A DNA stretch of 64,000 nt from Pelagicoccus mobilis (GTDB lineage: Bacteria > Verrucomicrobiota > Verrucomicrobiia > Opitutales > Opitutaceae). Shown in pieces: positions 8,638 through 17,418 of the stretch (position 1 is its first letter; each line of letters begins with the position of its first letter). Made by a program: the position numbers and the translations under genes. The stretch covers positions 1 to 64,000 of the forward strand of contig NZ_JAENIL010000001.1 of NCBI RefSeq assembly GCF_016595505.1, in the 5' to 3' direction. The notes beneath the pieces were generated by a model. That model made no database searches and was not told the DNA's origin. It was given only the letters and a program-made list of their open reading frames with translations.

Positions 8638-9786
8638 CTATTCTCCTCGGTAGGCTAGATCCAAGGCCTTCCTGTTGGCGGCAGTGACACCATCAAGAAT
8701 GGGATACGGACTTTCGTTCATCTTGAGGACCCCTTGTTTGAGCATCTCTCCACCTGGCGTTATCTCATCCTGATACTGGCATTTGTTGTACCCGATAAGA
8801 TACGGTAGTGAAAGAGCCGCAGTCACGTATCGTTCGTAGTACTCCATGTAGGACACTGGATCTTGCGTAGCCTGCCCCATCGTCACTGGATACTCTTGCG
8901 TGGCAAAGGAACTCACGTGATCAGCGATATAGATGGGCTTCCCGTACTTTTTGTAAACCTTGTCGAAGAAATCGTAGTTAAACTCACGACTCGTCGGCTG
9001 AATCGCTATGGCATCAATATACGGTAATGCCTCCTTCACTACATGTTCCGGCATATCGATCTCGTGGTAGCGATCTCCCATGATGATGTGATTCGGGTCG
9101 TATTTCCGAATCGTCGCATAAGCCTTTGAATACAGTTGCTTGGCGATCACAGCCAAGAACTGGTTTTCGTCCGATTTTGGATTCCGCTTTTTCCAGTCGC
9201 GCCAAACCTTTCCGCCAGCCGACGCTTTGGGAAGCGACTTATAGAAGCTAATCCAATCTTCACCGTTTCGACTGCGCTCCCAATTTGGGATATCGGTCCA
9301 GAAGTATCCGATTAAATACTCGTTGTCCTTCTGAGGTTCGACGATGCGACGTATATTCCGGTCTAGTTCCTCCAAAAAACTCGAATCAAAGACATCCCGG
9401 TAGCCGTAAGCCTTGTTCGGCATCCACTGGCAGATCGGCACCAAATTGATCCCCTTGGTGTACGGATACCTTTCCCACATCCAGCGTGGCCCTTGATAGC
9501 AGCCCGCATTGAATCCCCATGTCTTAATATTCTGGACCGCCCCATCGTAATCCTTGGAAGTCATTTTGTGGAAGTGATTAATTCCGAGAGCTCGATACCC
9601 ATGACCTTGAGGAGTTACTAAGAAGTAGCGGTCGCCCATTTTATCTATGTGAAAGAAACCAGTCTCCTTCCCCTCCAGTGTCTTGATTCCACCGAAAGAG
9701 TCGTACTCAGCAGCATTTGAGAGTGTGGAGAAGATAAGCAGCACCATCAGGTGCAACCTGGCGAAAGAGCTAAGCCGGAACTTCAT
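8638..9786 (-). CDS. Secreted agarase-like (GH50-like, clan GH-A fold) protein with atypical active site
   Basis: Predicted secreted TIM-barrel protein of 382 residues, first of five paralogues in the window. Signal peptide: MKFRLSSFARLHLMVLLIFSTLSNA. The family signature is visible: 'YDSFGGIKTLEGKETGFF', 'DRYFLVTPQGHGYRALGINHF', 'WGFNAG', 'YLIGYFWTDIPNW', 'YDPNHIIMGDRY', 'ALPYIDAIAIQ' and 'GKPIYIADH'. In ordinary GH50-like enzymes the 'GYF' strand leads to an Asn-Glu acid/base and the 'GKP' strand ends in a nucleophile Glu. Here the positions read D165-I166 and D289. ATG 9786 is chosen over a TTG two codons upstream. It is divergent from the sigma-factor gene. A glycosidase acting on an algal glycan is possible, but the chemistry is uncertain. 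Confidence 0.8.
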   Translation of the reverse strand: MKFRLSSFARLHLMVLLIFSTLSNAAEYDSFGGIKTLEGKETGFFHIDKMGDRYFLVTPQGHGYRALGINHFHKMTSKDYDGAVQNIKTWGFNAGCYQGPRWMWERYPYTKGINLVPICQWMPNKAYGYRDVFDSSFLEELDRNIRRIVEPQKDNEYLIGYFWTDIPNWERSRNGEDWISFYKSLPKASAGGKVWRDWKKRNPKSDENQFLAVIAKQLYSKAYATIRKYDPNHIIMGDRYHEIDMPEHVVKEALPYIDAIAIQPTSREFNYDFFDKVYKKYGKPIYIADHVSSFATQEYPVTMGQATQDPVSYMEYYERYVTAALSLPYLIGYNKCQYQDEITPGGEMLKQGVLKMNESPYPILDGVTAANRKALDLAYRGE

Positions 9787-9821
9787 ATTCAAGTTTAGAG
9801 GGGTATCTGATTGAGGAACTG

Positions 9822-9843
9822 AAAAAGTAGCTATTCGGCTACT
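9822..9843 (-). promoter_or_regulatory. Leader hairpin with T-run upstream of the agarase-like gene
   Basis: On the minus strand AGTAGC-N6-GCTACT (9843-9826) is followed by a run of five T ending at 9822, only 36 bases before the ATG at 9786. It resembles the ACTAGC-N6-GCTAGT dyads at 5504 and 8453. It could be an attenuator in the leader or an operator. A further dyad (TTGAG/CTCAA, 9849-9866) lies beside it. Confidence 0.45.
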
Positions 9844-9946
9844 CTCTTTGAGCTAATAGCCTCAACTGTACGCATCTAACAGGATTATTCGAGAAATCGG
9901 AATCCCAGAGAAAGACAGTACGCCTGATCCGACGCTTAAGTGAGCA

Positions 9947-9969
9947 CTAACGAAAACTATTTTCGTTAG
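9947..9969. promoter_or_regulatory. Perfect palindrome upstream of the sigma-factor gene
   Basis: CTAACGAAAA (9947-9956), centre CTA, TTTTCGTTAG (9960-9969): ten-base arms with no mismatch. It lies between the divergent agarase-like gene and the sigma-factor gene, just before the latter's possible starts. A dimeric repressor or activator site is the natural reading; there is no U-run suited to a terminator for a known gene. Confidence 0.5.
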
Positions 9970-10001
9970 ATTTCTTGGATGAATTCTATTACCTCCTTGG
10001 T

Positions 10002-10553
10002 ATGCCCCTTCCCGAACACGAAAACCAACCGACCGATGCTGGCGACTTGGCGATGGAAATCACTTCCATCCAGCCTCGGTTGTACGGCTTCATCCTAAAG
10101 AGGATCGCCGACAGGGAGCTGACTCTAGAGGTGTTGCAGCGAACGAATCTAGTCCTCTGCCGCAAAGCCAACGAATTTCAGAAAGGCTCCAGTTTCACCG
10201 CCTGGGCATTCACAGTCGCAAAATTCCAGATCATGGCTTGGCGAAAGGATCAGGGGCGGAACCGTCTGGTGTTCACCGAAGACGTGCATGAGCTGCTCGA
10301 CCGAACCACAGCGAGTGAAATTGAATCTGTCGACAGGCGGATCCCCATCCTGAAGAGCTGCATAAACAAACTACGGGACGAGGATCGAGAGCTCATCCAG
10401 CAACGCTATCGGGATGGCGAGAGCGTCGAAACGCTCGCTCAACGTCTTAAAAAATCGATAGACGCTATGGGAATGCGTCTCCTGCGAATCCGCAAACGAC
10501 TCCGGGACTGCGTGCAAATCAACCTCAAACAGGAGGCCCGACATGAGCACTGA
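10002..10553 (+). CDS. ECF-type RNA polymerase sigma-70 factor (Planctomycetes/Verrucomicrobia type)
   Basis: Alternative sigma factor of about 183 residues. Region 2 is seen in 'QPRLYGFILKRIADRELTLE' followed by 'LQRTNLVLCRKANEF' and 'FTAWAFTVAKFQIMAWRKD'. Region 4 is seen in 'LRDEDRELIQQRYRDGESVE' with its helix-turn-helix 'LAQRLKKSIDAMGMRLLRIR'. ATG 10002 is taken as the start; a TTG at 9975 in frame would add nine residues and neither has a good ribosome-binding site. The stop overlaps the next gene by 11 bases, so sigma and FecR protein are coupled. It probably directs transcription of the downstream glycan-degrading genes. Confidence 0.9.
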   Translation: MPLPEHENQPTDAGDLAMEITSIQPRLYGFILKRIADRELTLEVLQRTNLVLCRKANEFQKGSSFTAWAFTVAKFQIMAWRKDQGRNRLVFTEDVHELLDRTTASEIESVDRRIPILKSCINKLRDEDRELIQQRYRDGESVETLAQRLKKSIDAMGMRLLRIRKRLRDCVQINLKQEARHEH

Positions 10554-11997
10554 AAACGCTTCAATCAAAGAGGTTGAACGTCTAGTTTCGCAAATGCTCG
10601 ACCGCCAGCTGTCGGAGGAGCAGGCAACACGCCTAAACGCTTTGCTGCGCGACTCAGAGGACGCCCGCCAATGCTATCTGGAGCTCCTCGATAATCACGA
10701 GGCTCTCTGCACCATTTACCCTGGCGAGGTCTTCGAAACAGGCCTAGATATCGACGAGCCAATCGACGATTCAAGCAATGAGGTCCCAGCAGCCTCAAAG
10801 TTCCCGTGGCTCCCATGGATCTCGGCAGCAGCGGCTATCCTCACTCTCATACTCGTTGTATCACTCAATTTCACCAACAACGCTGAGAAATCACTAGCGA
10901 ACACTGGTACCCTATCTGCGGATACGGTAGCTCGACTGATAGCGGCGGTTGATGCCGACTGGAAAGACGCGAACCACGAGCCCGGCTCCTCGCTTTCGAC
11001 TGGCGAATACTCACTCACTCAAGGGACTGCAGAACTCGAGTTTCATGACGGAGCTCGTGTGAGCCTCCGCGGTCCGGCTTCATTCGAATTGAGGAGCGAG
11101 GGCCATCTGCATGTCTATTCAGGCAAGCTTGTCGCCCGTATTCCCGAGGATGCACTAGGTTTTGCTGTGACAACACCGCAAAGCGAAGTCGTGGATCTTG
11201 GAACCGAGTTCGGATTGGATGTAGTTGAAAACGGACGTACAGATGTCCACGTCATCGACGGCTTGGTCGAGGTTTACGAACGAGTCAGCTCTCGATCTGC
11301 AGCCGGCAGCACGGATGGGGTTCAAATCGGCGAAGGCGAAGCTCGACGTTTCGAGTCCGAGGGAGGATTCCGTTGGGTGGATATCCCCTTCTTTTCCCGT
11401 CAGCAAATCTTGGAGGATCGTCACTACGGCGAACTTGGGCTAAGTCTCCTGAGAGGAAATGTCCGCCTGAACGATCATGTTGGGAAACGGCACCTTAAAA
11501 CGACAACTGCAAATCAGTCCTATATCGAGGTCATTCCAGAAAAGGCAGCCACAGAGCTCGAAGCGGATACAGATGTGACCATCGCCAAGCCCGGCTTCTA
11601 TAAACGCTTTGGTCCCTCTGGAGGAACCATTCCAGCTGGAACCAAAGTGGACAGTTTTTTGCTTCATTTCCGTTCGGTGGATGGTGAGCCTGTTCGCGGC
11701 GTCATCAAATTCGATCGCCCGATTCTGGGCCTGATCTGCGAGCAAAACGAACTGATGGTAACGGACGGACTTACAGGTCTCGAAGATGTGGTGTTTCCAA
11801 ACCAAGCAGGTGGTTTCCGGGGACTCGAACCTCACTCTCGCCAGCAGATAGGAAAGGGATCCAACATCAAGAATGCAGGAATGTCTCCTGACGAAGTCAC
11901 GCTTTCTCAAGATCTGACTACCATCAGAATGAGCGTAAACGTGGTTCCCGATCAAGGCGTCGACCAGATGAGAGTCCTCGTCCAAAGCAAAGACTAA
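10543..11997 (+). CDS. FecR-domain membrane protein (anti-sigma/sensor partner)
   Basis: Single-pass membrane protein of 484 residues, the likely regulator of the sigma factor it overlaps. The cytoplasmic N-terminus ('VERLVSQMLDRQLSEEQATRL' to 'CYLELLDNHEAL') is the anti-sigma-like segment. A membrane helix spans about residues 90-110 (LPWISAAAAILTLILVVSLN). The periplasmic FecR domain follows at about 160-255 with 'EFHDGARVSLRGPASFEL', 'TTPQSEVVDLGTEFGLDV' and 'VHVIDGLVEVY'. The last 200 residues form a beta-rich domain of unknown role that often accompanies FecR in this phylum. Its gene leads straight into the agarase-like cluster, so glycan sensing is plausible. No TonB receptor lies beside it in the same orientation. 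Confidence 0.88.
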   Translation: MSTENASIKEVERLVSQMLDRQLSEEQATRLNALLRDSEDARQCYLELLDNHEALCTIYPGEVFETGLDIDEPIDDSSNEVPAASKFPWLPWISAAAAILTLILVVSLNFTNNAEKSLANTGTLSADTVARLIAAVDADWKDANHEPGSSLSTGEYSLTQGTAELEFHDGARVSLRGPASFELRSEGHLHVYSGKLVARIPEDALGFAVTTPQSEVVDLGTEFGLDVVENGRTDVHVIDGLVEVYERVSSRSAAGSTDGVQIGEGEARRFESEGGFRWVDIPFFSRQQILEDRHYGELGLSLLRGNVRLNDHVGKRHLKTTTANQSYIEVIPEKAATELEADTDVTIAKPGFYKRFGPSGGTIPAGTKVDSFLLHFRSVDGEPVRGVIKFDRPILGLICEQNELMVTDGLTGLEDVVFPNQAGGFRGLEPHSRQQIGKGSNIKNAGMSPDEVTLSQDLTTIRMSVNVVPDQGVDQMRVLVQSKD

Positions 11998-12016
11998 ACG
12001 CAACTCCCCTACCACA

Positions 12017-13186
12017 TTGCCCCAGGAAAGCCGAAGACAGTTCATAAAAGGCAGCCTAGCTCTGAGCGCAGGCTTCGCCCTCTCCCCCATATCCCATCTC
12101 ACCGCATCCGAAATGGCTCCGACAACGCAAACCAACTCCAGAGGCTTTTTCACCCTTGGAAAAAGGAAAGACCGCTGGTTCCTAATCACTCCCGGCGGCG
12201 AGCCTTTTTTCAGCACGGGACTCAACCACATTGATCCCGCGAGTCTTCGATATCCAGAAAACATTTGCATCTGGCGAGACACTTACGGAGGTAGCACACT
12301 CCGCTGGATCAAAGAATCCGTCGCTCCGAATCTCAAGGAATGGGGATTCAACACGGTCGGCTGGGTCCAAGAAGTATCCGTTCGCCAATGGCGCCACTCC
12401 CGAGCCTTCACTGTCGACGAGTATCGAGCCCTCGACATGCCCTACTGCCATTCGCTTCCCTTCACCGAATCTCATCAGTGGGAGAAACACACCGTGCACT
12501 ACGACTTCCGCAGCAAAGACTGGCAGGACTGGTGCGAGTATGTGGCTCGTGACCAGTGTGCGGAGCTCGCCGACGATCCCAACCTAATCGGATACTTCTA
12601 CAGCGACTGCCCGACCTGGGTACACAATCTCCCCGAAAACGAATGGCGCGGCCCGATCTTCGATCCAGAGATGCTCAAAACAGAGGCCGGAAAGAAGGAG
12701 CTCACTGAGATCGCCACCGCCTACTACAAAACGATCCACGACACGATTCGTCGCTACGACAAGCATCACCTTCTCTTGGGAGATCGTTACGAAAACTACC
12801 AGCCAATCTCCATGGAAGTAGTGAACGCAGCGCTCCCCTACGTCGACGTGCTTTCCTTTCAGGATTTCAACAATCCAATCAAGAACCTAGATGACTGGCA
12901 CAAGAAAACCGGGAAACCCGTACTCCTCGCCGACTCTGCTAAGATCAAGTGGCACACGGAACCGGGAGAATTTACTCCCAACGACGGTACTTGGTATGCG
13001 GATACGCTTGAAGCACTTTTTCAAAACCCAGGCTGCATCGGCTTTCACCTCTGCGGTGCCTACCAAAGGAACAAAGCCCGCCGCTACGGCCTACTCGACG
13101 AACTCGAAAATCCCGACACTGAGCAAGTCGATCCCATGAAAGCTGCCAATCTCAAGATCGCTCAGCAGATCGAGAGTCAGTTCTAA
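12017..13186 (+). CDS. Tat-exported agarase-like protein with atypical active site (copy B)
   Basis: Predicted exported TIM-barrel protein of 389 residues. A twin-arginine signal (S-R-R-Q-F-I-K, then GSLALSAGFALSPI) precedes 'GFFTLGKRKDRWFLITPGG' and 'EPFFSTGLNHIDP'. Barrel motifs: 'LKEWGFNTVGW', 'NLIGYFYSDCPTW', 'YDKHHLLLGDRYE', 'ALPYVDVLSFQDF' and 'GKPVLLADSAKI'. The usual catalytic Asn-Glu reads D197-C198 and the usual nucleophile Glu reads D306. The start is a TTG (12017), supported by alignment with the paralogue at 16201, whose ATG falls at the same place; no ATG is available before the Tat motif. It lies 19 bases after the FecR gene. It appears roughly two-thirds identical to the 16201 protein by eye. 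Confidence 0.82.
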   Translation: MPQESRRQFIKGSLALSAGFALSPISHLTASEMAPTTQTNSRGFFTLGKRKDRWFLITPGGEPFFSTGLNHIDPASLRYPENICIWRDTYGGSTLRWIKESVAPNLKEWGFNTVGWVQEVSVRQWRHSRAFTVDEYRALDMPYCHSLPFTESHQWEKHTVHYDFRSKDWQDWCEYVARDQCAELADDPNLIGYFYSDCPTWVHNLPENEWRGPIFDPEMLKTEAGKKELTEIATAYYKTIHDTIRRYDKHHLLLGDRYENYQPISMEVVNAALPYVDVLSFQDFNNPIKNLDDWHKKTGKPVLLADSAKIKWHTEPGEFTPNDGTWYADTLEALFQNPGCIGFHLCGAYQRNKARRYGLLDELENPDTEQVDPMKAANLKIAQQIESQF

Positions 13187-13211
13187 AATCCCCCAAACAA
13201 CAGACCACTAA

Positions 13212-16199
13212 ATGTTCACCCTCCTCGTTTCAATCTTTGGAGGGACCGGCCCCCGTCGGTCCGCAACCTTGGCCACATCCTTGCTCGCTGTAGGATTCTT
13301 GCTATGTGCCACGCTTCTAAACGCTTCCCACACCCTCGACCAATACGGCGGCTGGAAAGCCAAACCCTTCGAAGCTACTGGCTTTTTCCAAACCCATCAC
13401 GACGGAGAACGCTGGTGGCTCGTCACTCCTGAGGGTAATGCTTTCCTCTCCCTCGGCCTCAATCACTACCATCCCAACTGGTGGACACGTGAGGAAAACA
13501 AAGAGCATTGGAACAGCGTCTTCGGAGCACAATCGGAATGGGACGAGGACTGGAAGGAAGGCTTCAAAAACGAAGCCCAGACCGATTGTGAGCGTCTTGG
13601 AATCAACACCCTCGGCTACCACTGCGAAACGCCTATTTTGCAAGACGCTCCGTACGGCCCCTTCATGCCCTACATCCGGCAATACCGACCGATCGAGTTC
13701 TCGCTCCATCTGCGTGTGGGAGCGGAAGGCTATCCAGATTTTTTCAGTCCTGAGTTTGCCGACCATTGCGACAGTGTCGCCCAACAGCAAGTCGCCCCTC
13801 ACGCCAACGATCCCTGGATACTCGGCTGGGCAATGGCGGACGTACCGACTATGCTCGACTCCGAATCCGCCTGGTCCGGTGTCCCTACATGGCCACGCGT
13901 TCTGAGAAATCTCGGAAACGCCGCACCCGGCAAACTCGCCTATGTCGATACCATGAAGGAACGCTATACCGGTATCGATACCTTCAATACGACTTACAGC
14001 ACAACCTTCGCGAACTGGGAAGAACTCGAAACCGCGGTCAATTGGCGCCCCAATACAGATACCAACAACCGCGCCGAGGTCGCCGACAACAACGCTTTCC
14101 TCCGTAAATGCGTTGACGAGTATTACCGCCAAGCCAAGGAAGCGCTTCGCCGGTACGACACCAAGCACCTTTTCCTAGGTGACAAACTAAACGGCAACGG
14201 CGATGCCGTGGACGTCCTAGCCGATGTAATCGCCAAGCATGTAGATGTACTCCTGGTTCAATACTATGCGCTATGGGACGTGCAAGAGGCAGCCTACGAC
14301 CGCTGGGCGGCGTTAACAGGGGGCCTCCCGCTTATCAACGGCGACTCAACTTATCGCGCGATCACTCCTGAAATGCCAAATCCTGGCATCACCATTGTCC
14401 CTGACCAGGAAGCCCGAGCCTTCCGCATGCTCGAGTTTGGCGAAGGAGCCTTCGCTCGCCCGGATTTCGTTGGTTGGCATATATGCACCATATTAGATCA
14501 GTGGCAATCGACGCCCGGTTACGAGAGTGTTCAAAAAGGCGGTTTGAAAACACCAACGGGAGACTTCTACCCAGAACCGGAAAACGCCATCACCTTCCTT
14601 TCTTCTCGCCTCTACGACATCGGCACCGGTCAGGTCGACTCTGCTGCACTGAAGCTATTTTCTGGATACAAAGAAGACACCATCCCGACCAACTTCACCT
14701 CTTGCTGCAATCCGATCCAATTGGCTGCATCAAATGAACACTCTGGTATCGATCTGCTTCTTGAACGCCGTTCTGACTACGATCTACAAGGCCTAGACTA
14801 CCACTACCAACTCTCCTCTGACCTTGAGCAATGGCAAAACCTTGAGGTTGTGAACGAACACGTTGTTAGCGTTTCGCAAAGCAACAACATACAAATGGAC
14901 ATGGTCCGAACCGCGATCAGCAGCTCACAATTGGCAGGAGCCTCCAGTCTATTCGCTCGCCTAGGTGTCACCCAAGAAGCCCCCGAAGCTTGGCGGGTAA
15001 GAGCGAACCAACGCATCGATCAGATTCGCAAAAGCAATTTCAACATAACTGTCACCGACAAAGACGGAGCCCCGATCAAAGGCGCAAAAGTCCATGTAAA
15101 ACTAGACCGACACAAATTCCTCTGGGGTGCGGTGATCAACGAGCTTTGGCCAGTGTCTCCCCACTTGGATACATACAAGGAAATCTTCCTGCGCTATTTC
15201 AACGCGTCCGGATTTCGCCTCGCCCTCAAACCCAAATGGGTCGGCCTCACCAACGAAAACAGAGCCGAGCAAATGTGGCCCTGGTTCATGGAGAACGATA
15301 TTTACATGCGGGGACACCTCCTAGTCTGGGACGATCCCAAATGGTGGCCCCAAGACATGGTAGACGTGTACAACGATGATTCCCTTACCGACAAAGCCAA
15401 AGGCGATAAACTACTGGAAATGGCCGAGCGACACATCCACTACGCAATTCCGAAGTGGGATGTAGAATGCTGGGACGTAATGAACGAGCCACAAACCAAC
15501 TTCGCCATCCACAATCTTGTCGAAGGACACAGCTTCACGCACTGGTTCAAACTCGCTGACGAGGTTCGCAAGCAGCATGGTCTCGAGGATGTGAAACTCT
15601 ACATCAACGAGTTTCAGGTTCTGTCCGCCATTCTTCCCTACGCCCTGAATAGACCCGCGATTTACCGGGAGATCATCGATCAGATGTTAGCCGAAGGGGC
15701 ACCTATCGAAGGCATCGGCTTCCAAGCCCGCATCCACTCAGGAATCCTGTCACCAGAAACTGTATACCAACGCCTGCGGGCCTTCGAGCGCTACAATCTC
15801 CCTCTACACATCACAGAGTTCGAAATCCGAAACAAGCCCGCCAAAACCTACACCGACGAAGAAAAGGTGAAAATGGTCAACGAAATGATGACCATCTACT
15901 TCAGTCACCCATCCGTCGAGGGTATGTGGCATTGGACCTTCTGTGACCTGCCAAATGGCAACGAGCCCTTCGCCCTCTTCAAATACGACGGCACCCCCTT
16001 CCCTTGCGGAGAGGAGTGGATGCGTACCATGGACGAAGAGTTCAATACCGACCTAATCGCCATCACCCAAGCCGACGGCACCACCCTCGCTCGCGGCTTC
16101 AAAGGCGACTACACGATTACCGCAAGTTACGGTTCAGACACGAGAGTCGTCTCGGCGACTCTCGACGACGACGAAAACGTAGTCATCAAATTCGAGTAA
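13212..16199 (+). CDS. Agarase-like domain fused to a GH10 (xylanase-family) domain
   Basis: Secreted two-enzyme protein of 995 residues. An N-terminal signal (helix about 18-38) is followed by an agarase-like barrel, residues 42-460: 'LDQYGGWKAKPFEATGFF', 'ERWWLVTPEGNAFLSLGLNH', 'ILGWAMADVPTM' (D210-V211 where Asn-Glu is usual), 'HLFLGDKLN' and 'GLPLINGDSTY' (D378 where Glu is usual). A small beta domain with 'YHYQLSSDLEQWQNL' follows (about 510-590). The C-terminal GH10 domain starts with the 'VTDKDGAPIKGAKVHV' lead-in and has 'MRGHLLVWDDPKWWP', acid/base E759 (WDVMNEP) and nucleophile E869 (LPLHITEFE). The GH10 half looks catalytically intact. Its true substrate may be a xylan-like or other beta-glycan. 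Confidence 0.85.
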   Translation: MFTLLVSIFGGTGPRRSATLATSLLAVGFLLCATLLNASHTLDQYGGWKAKPFEATGFFQTHHDGERWWLVTPEGNAFLSLGLNHYHPNWWTREENKEHWNSVFGAQSEWDEDWKEGFKNEAQTDCERLGINTLGYHCETPILQDAPYGPFMPYIRQYRPIEFSLHLRVGAEGYPDFFSPEFADHCDSVAQQQVAPHANDPWILGWAMADVPTMLDSESAWSGVPTWPRVLRNLGNAAPGKLAYVDTMKERYTGIDTFNTTYSTTFANWEELETAVNWRPNTDTNNRAEVADNNAFLRKCVDEYYRQAKEALRRYDTKHLFLGDKLNGNGDAVDVLADVIAKHVDVLLVQYYALWDVQEAAYDRWAALTGGLPLINGDSTYRAITPEMPNPGITIVPDQEARAFRMLEFGEGAFARPDFVGWHICTILDQWQSTPGYESVQKGGLKTPTGDFYPEPENAITFLSSRLYDIGTGQVDSAALKLFSGYKEDTIPTNFTSCCNPIQLAASNEHSGIDLLLERRSDYDLQGLDYHYQLSSDLEQWQNLEVVNEHVVSVSQSNNIQMDMVRTAISSSQLAGASSLFARLGVTQEAPEAWRVRANQRIDQIRKSNFNITVTDKDGAPIKGAKVHVKLDRHKFLWGAVINELWPVSPHLDTYKEIFLRYFNASGFRLALKPKWVGLTNENRAEQMWPWFMENDIYMRGHLLVWDDPKWWPQDMVDVYNDDSLTDKAKGDKLLEMAERHIHYAIPKWDVECWDVMNEPQTNFAIHNLVEGHSFTHWFKLADEVRKQHGLEDVKLYINEFQVLSAILPYALNRPAIYREIIDQMLAEGAPIEGIGFQARIHSGILSPETVYQRLRAFERYNLPLHITEFEIRNKPAKTYTDEEKVKMVNEMMTIYFSHPSVEGMWHWTFCDLPNGNEPFALFKYDGTPFPCGEEWMRTMDEEFNTDLIAITQADGTTLARGFKGDYTITASYGSDTRVVSATLDDDENVVIKFE

Positions 16200-16200
16200 T

Positions 16201-17367
16201 ATGGCAAACGCATCCAGAAGAGATTTCATCAAGTGCGGGCTCTTGGCCGGAGCTGGTTTCTGTCTCGTGCCTCGCCTCACATACGGAGCGAGCAAACTCG
16301 AGAAGACCACTCAAACCGCCCCCGAGGGATACTTCACCCTTGGCAAGGTCAAGGGTCGTCACCTGCTCCTCACTCCCGACAGGGATCCATTCTTTTCGCT
16401 AGGAATCAACCACATCGACCCGGCAAGTCTTCGGTACCCGGAAAACCTAGACATTTGGAAAAGGAAGTATGGCGGCAGCACCATCCGTTGGATACAGGAA
16501 TCCGTCGCACCGAACCTACAGTCGTGGGGCTTCAACACAGTCGGTTGGGTGCAAGAAGTCACGGTCAAACAATGGCAGCACTCCCGTCCCTTCACCGTAG
16601 ACGAGTACCGGGCACTCAACATGCCCTACTGTCACTTACTGCCCTTCATCGAATCCCACCAATGGGAGAAGCACACCGTACACTTTGACTTCCGCAGCAA
16701 GGACTGGCAGGAATGGTGCGATTACGTGGCACGCTCGCACTGCGCTGCTCTTGCGGAGGAACCGAACCTGATCGGTTACTTTTACAGCGACTGCCCCGTT
16801 TGGGTACACGAGCGACCGCAAAACAAATGGCGCGGTCCAATCTTTGATTCCGAACGGTTGAAGTCTGAAGCGGGCAAAAAAGAACTCAAGGAGCTCGCCA
16901 CCCTTTACTACAAAACCACCCACGACGCCATCCGGCGCTACGACAAGCATCACCTCATCCTCGGCGACCGCTACGAAGCCAATGCTCCGCTTCCCATGGA
17001 GGTCGTAAACGCCGCACTCCCCTACGTCGACGTCCTCTCCTTCCAAGATTTCAACGATCCTGTAAAGCACCTAGCAGAGTGGCACAAAAAGACGGGTAAA
17101 CCTGTCCTCCTCGCCGATGCAGCAGGCGTCCGCGTCAAGAGCGACGGTTTCTACAAACCTAACAACGGCTCCTGGTATTCAGAAACCTTACACGCTCTTA
17201 GGAAAAATCCAGGCTGTGTTGGCTTCCACCTCTGCGGGGCTTACCAACGCAACAAAGCCCGCCGCCGTGGCCTCCTCGACGAACTCGAAAATCCAGACCA
17301 AGAACACGTCGAGCAAATGACCGCCGCCAACCAAGCAATAACCAACTGGATCAAAACCCAATTCTAA
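16201..17367 (+). CDS. Tat-exported agarase-like protein with atypical active site (copy D)
   Basis: Exported TIM-barrel protein of 388 residues, close paralogue of the protein encoded at 12017. The Tat signal is S-R-R-D-F-I-K, then CGLLAGAGFCLVP. Shared blocks include 'YFTLGKVKGRHLLLTP', 'FFSLGINHIDPASLRYPEN', 'SWGFNTVGWVQEV', 'NLIGYFYSDCPVW' (D197-C198), 'HLILGDRYE' and 'GKPVLLADAAG' (D306). The residue numbers of the changed catalytic positions are the same as in copy B. The ATG follows the stop of the GH10-fusion gene after one base, so the genes are coupled. Long stretches such as 'HSRxFTVDEYRAL' and 'GFHLCGAYQRNKAR' are nearly unchanged between the copies, arguing for selection and a shared function. 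Confidence 0.82.
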   Translation: MANASRRDFIKCGLLAGAGFCLVPRLTYGASKLEKTTQTAPEGYFTLGKVKGRHLLLTPDRDPFFSLGINHIDPASLRYPENLDIWKRKYGGSTIRWIQESVAPNLQSWGFNTVGWVQEVTVKQWQHSRPFTVDEYRALNMPYCHLLPFIESHQWEKHTVHFDFRSKDWQEWCDYVARSHCAALAEEPNLIGYFYSDCPVWVHERPQNKWRGPIFDSERLKSEAGKKELKELATLYYKTTHDAIRRYDKHHLILGDRYEANAPLPMEVVNAALPYVDVLSFQDFNDPVKHLAEWHKKTGKPVLLADAAGVRVKSDGFYKPNNGSWYSETLHALRKNPGCVGFHLCGAYQRNKARRRGLLDELENPDQEHVEQMTAANQAITNWIKTQF

Positions 17368-17418
17368 GACCAACAAAATCCATCGGTGTCTATCAGTGGT
17401 TAAAAAAACACATTTCGC

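Noticed and set aside
17381-17407. Phrase resembling a dispersed intergenic motif (ATCGGTGTCTATCAGTGG then TTAAAA)
   Set aside because: It reminded me of a motif seen in related genomes, but only one copy is in this window, so a repeat cannot be supported.
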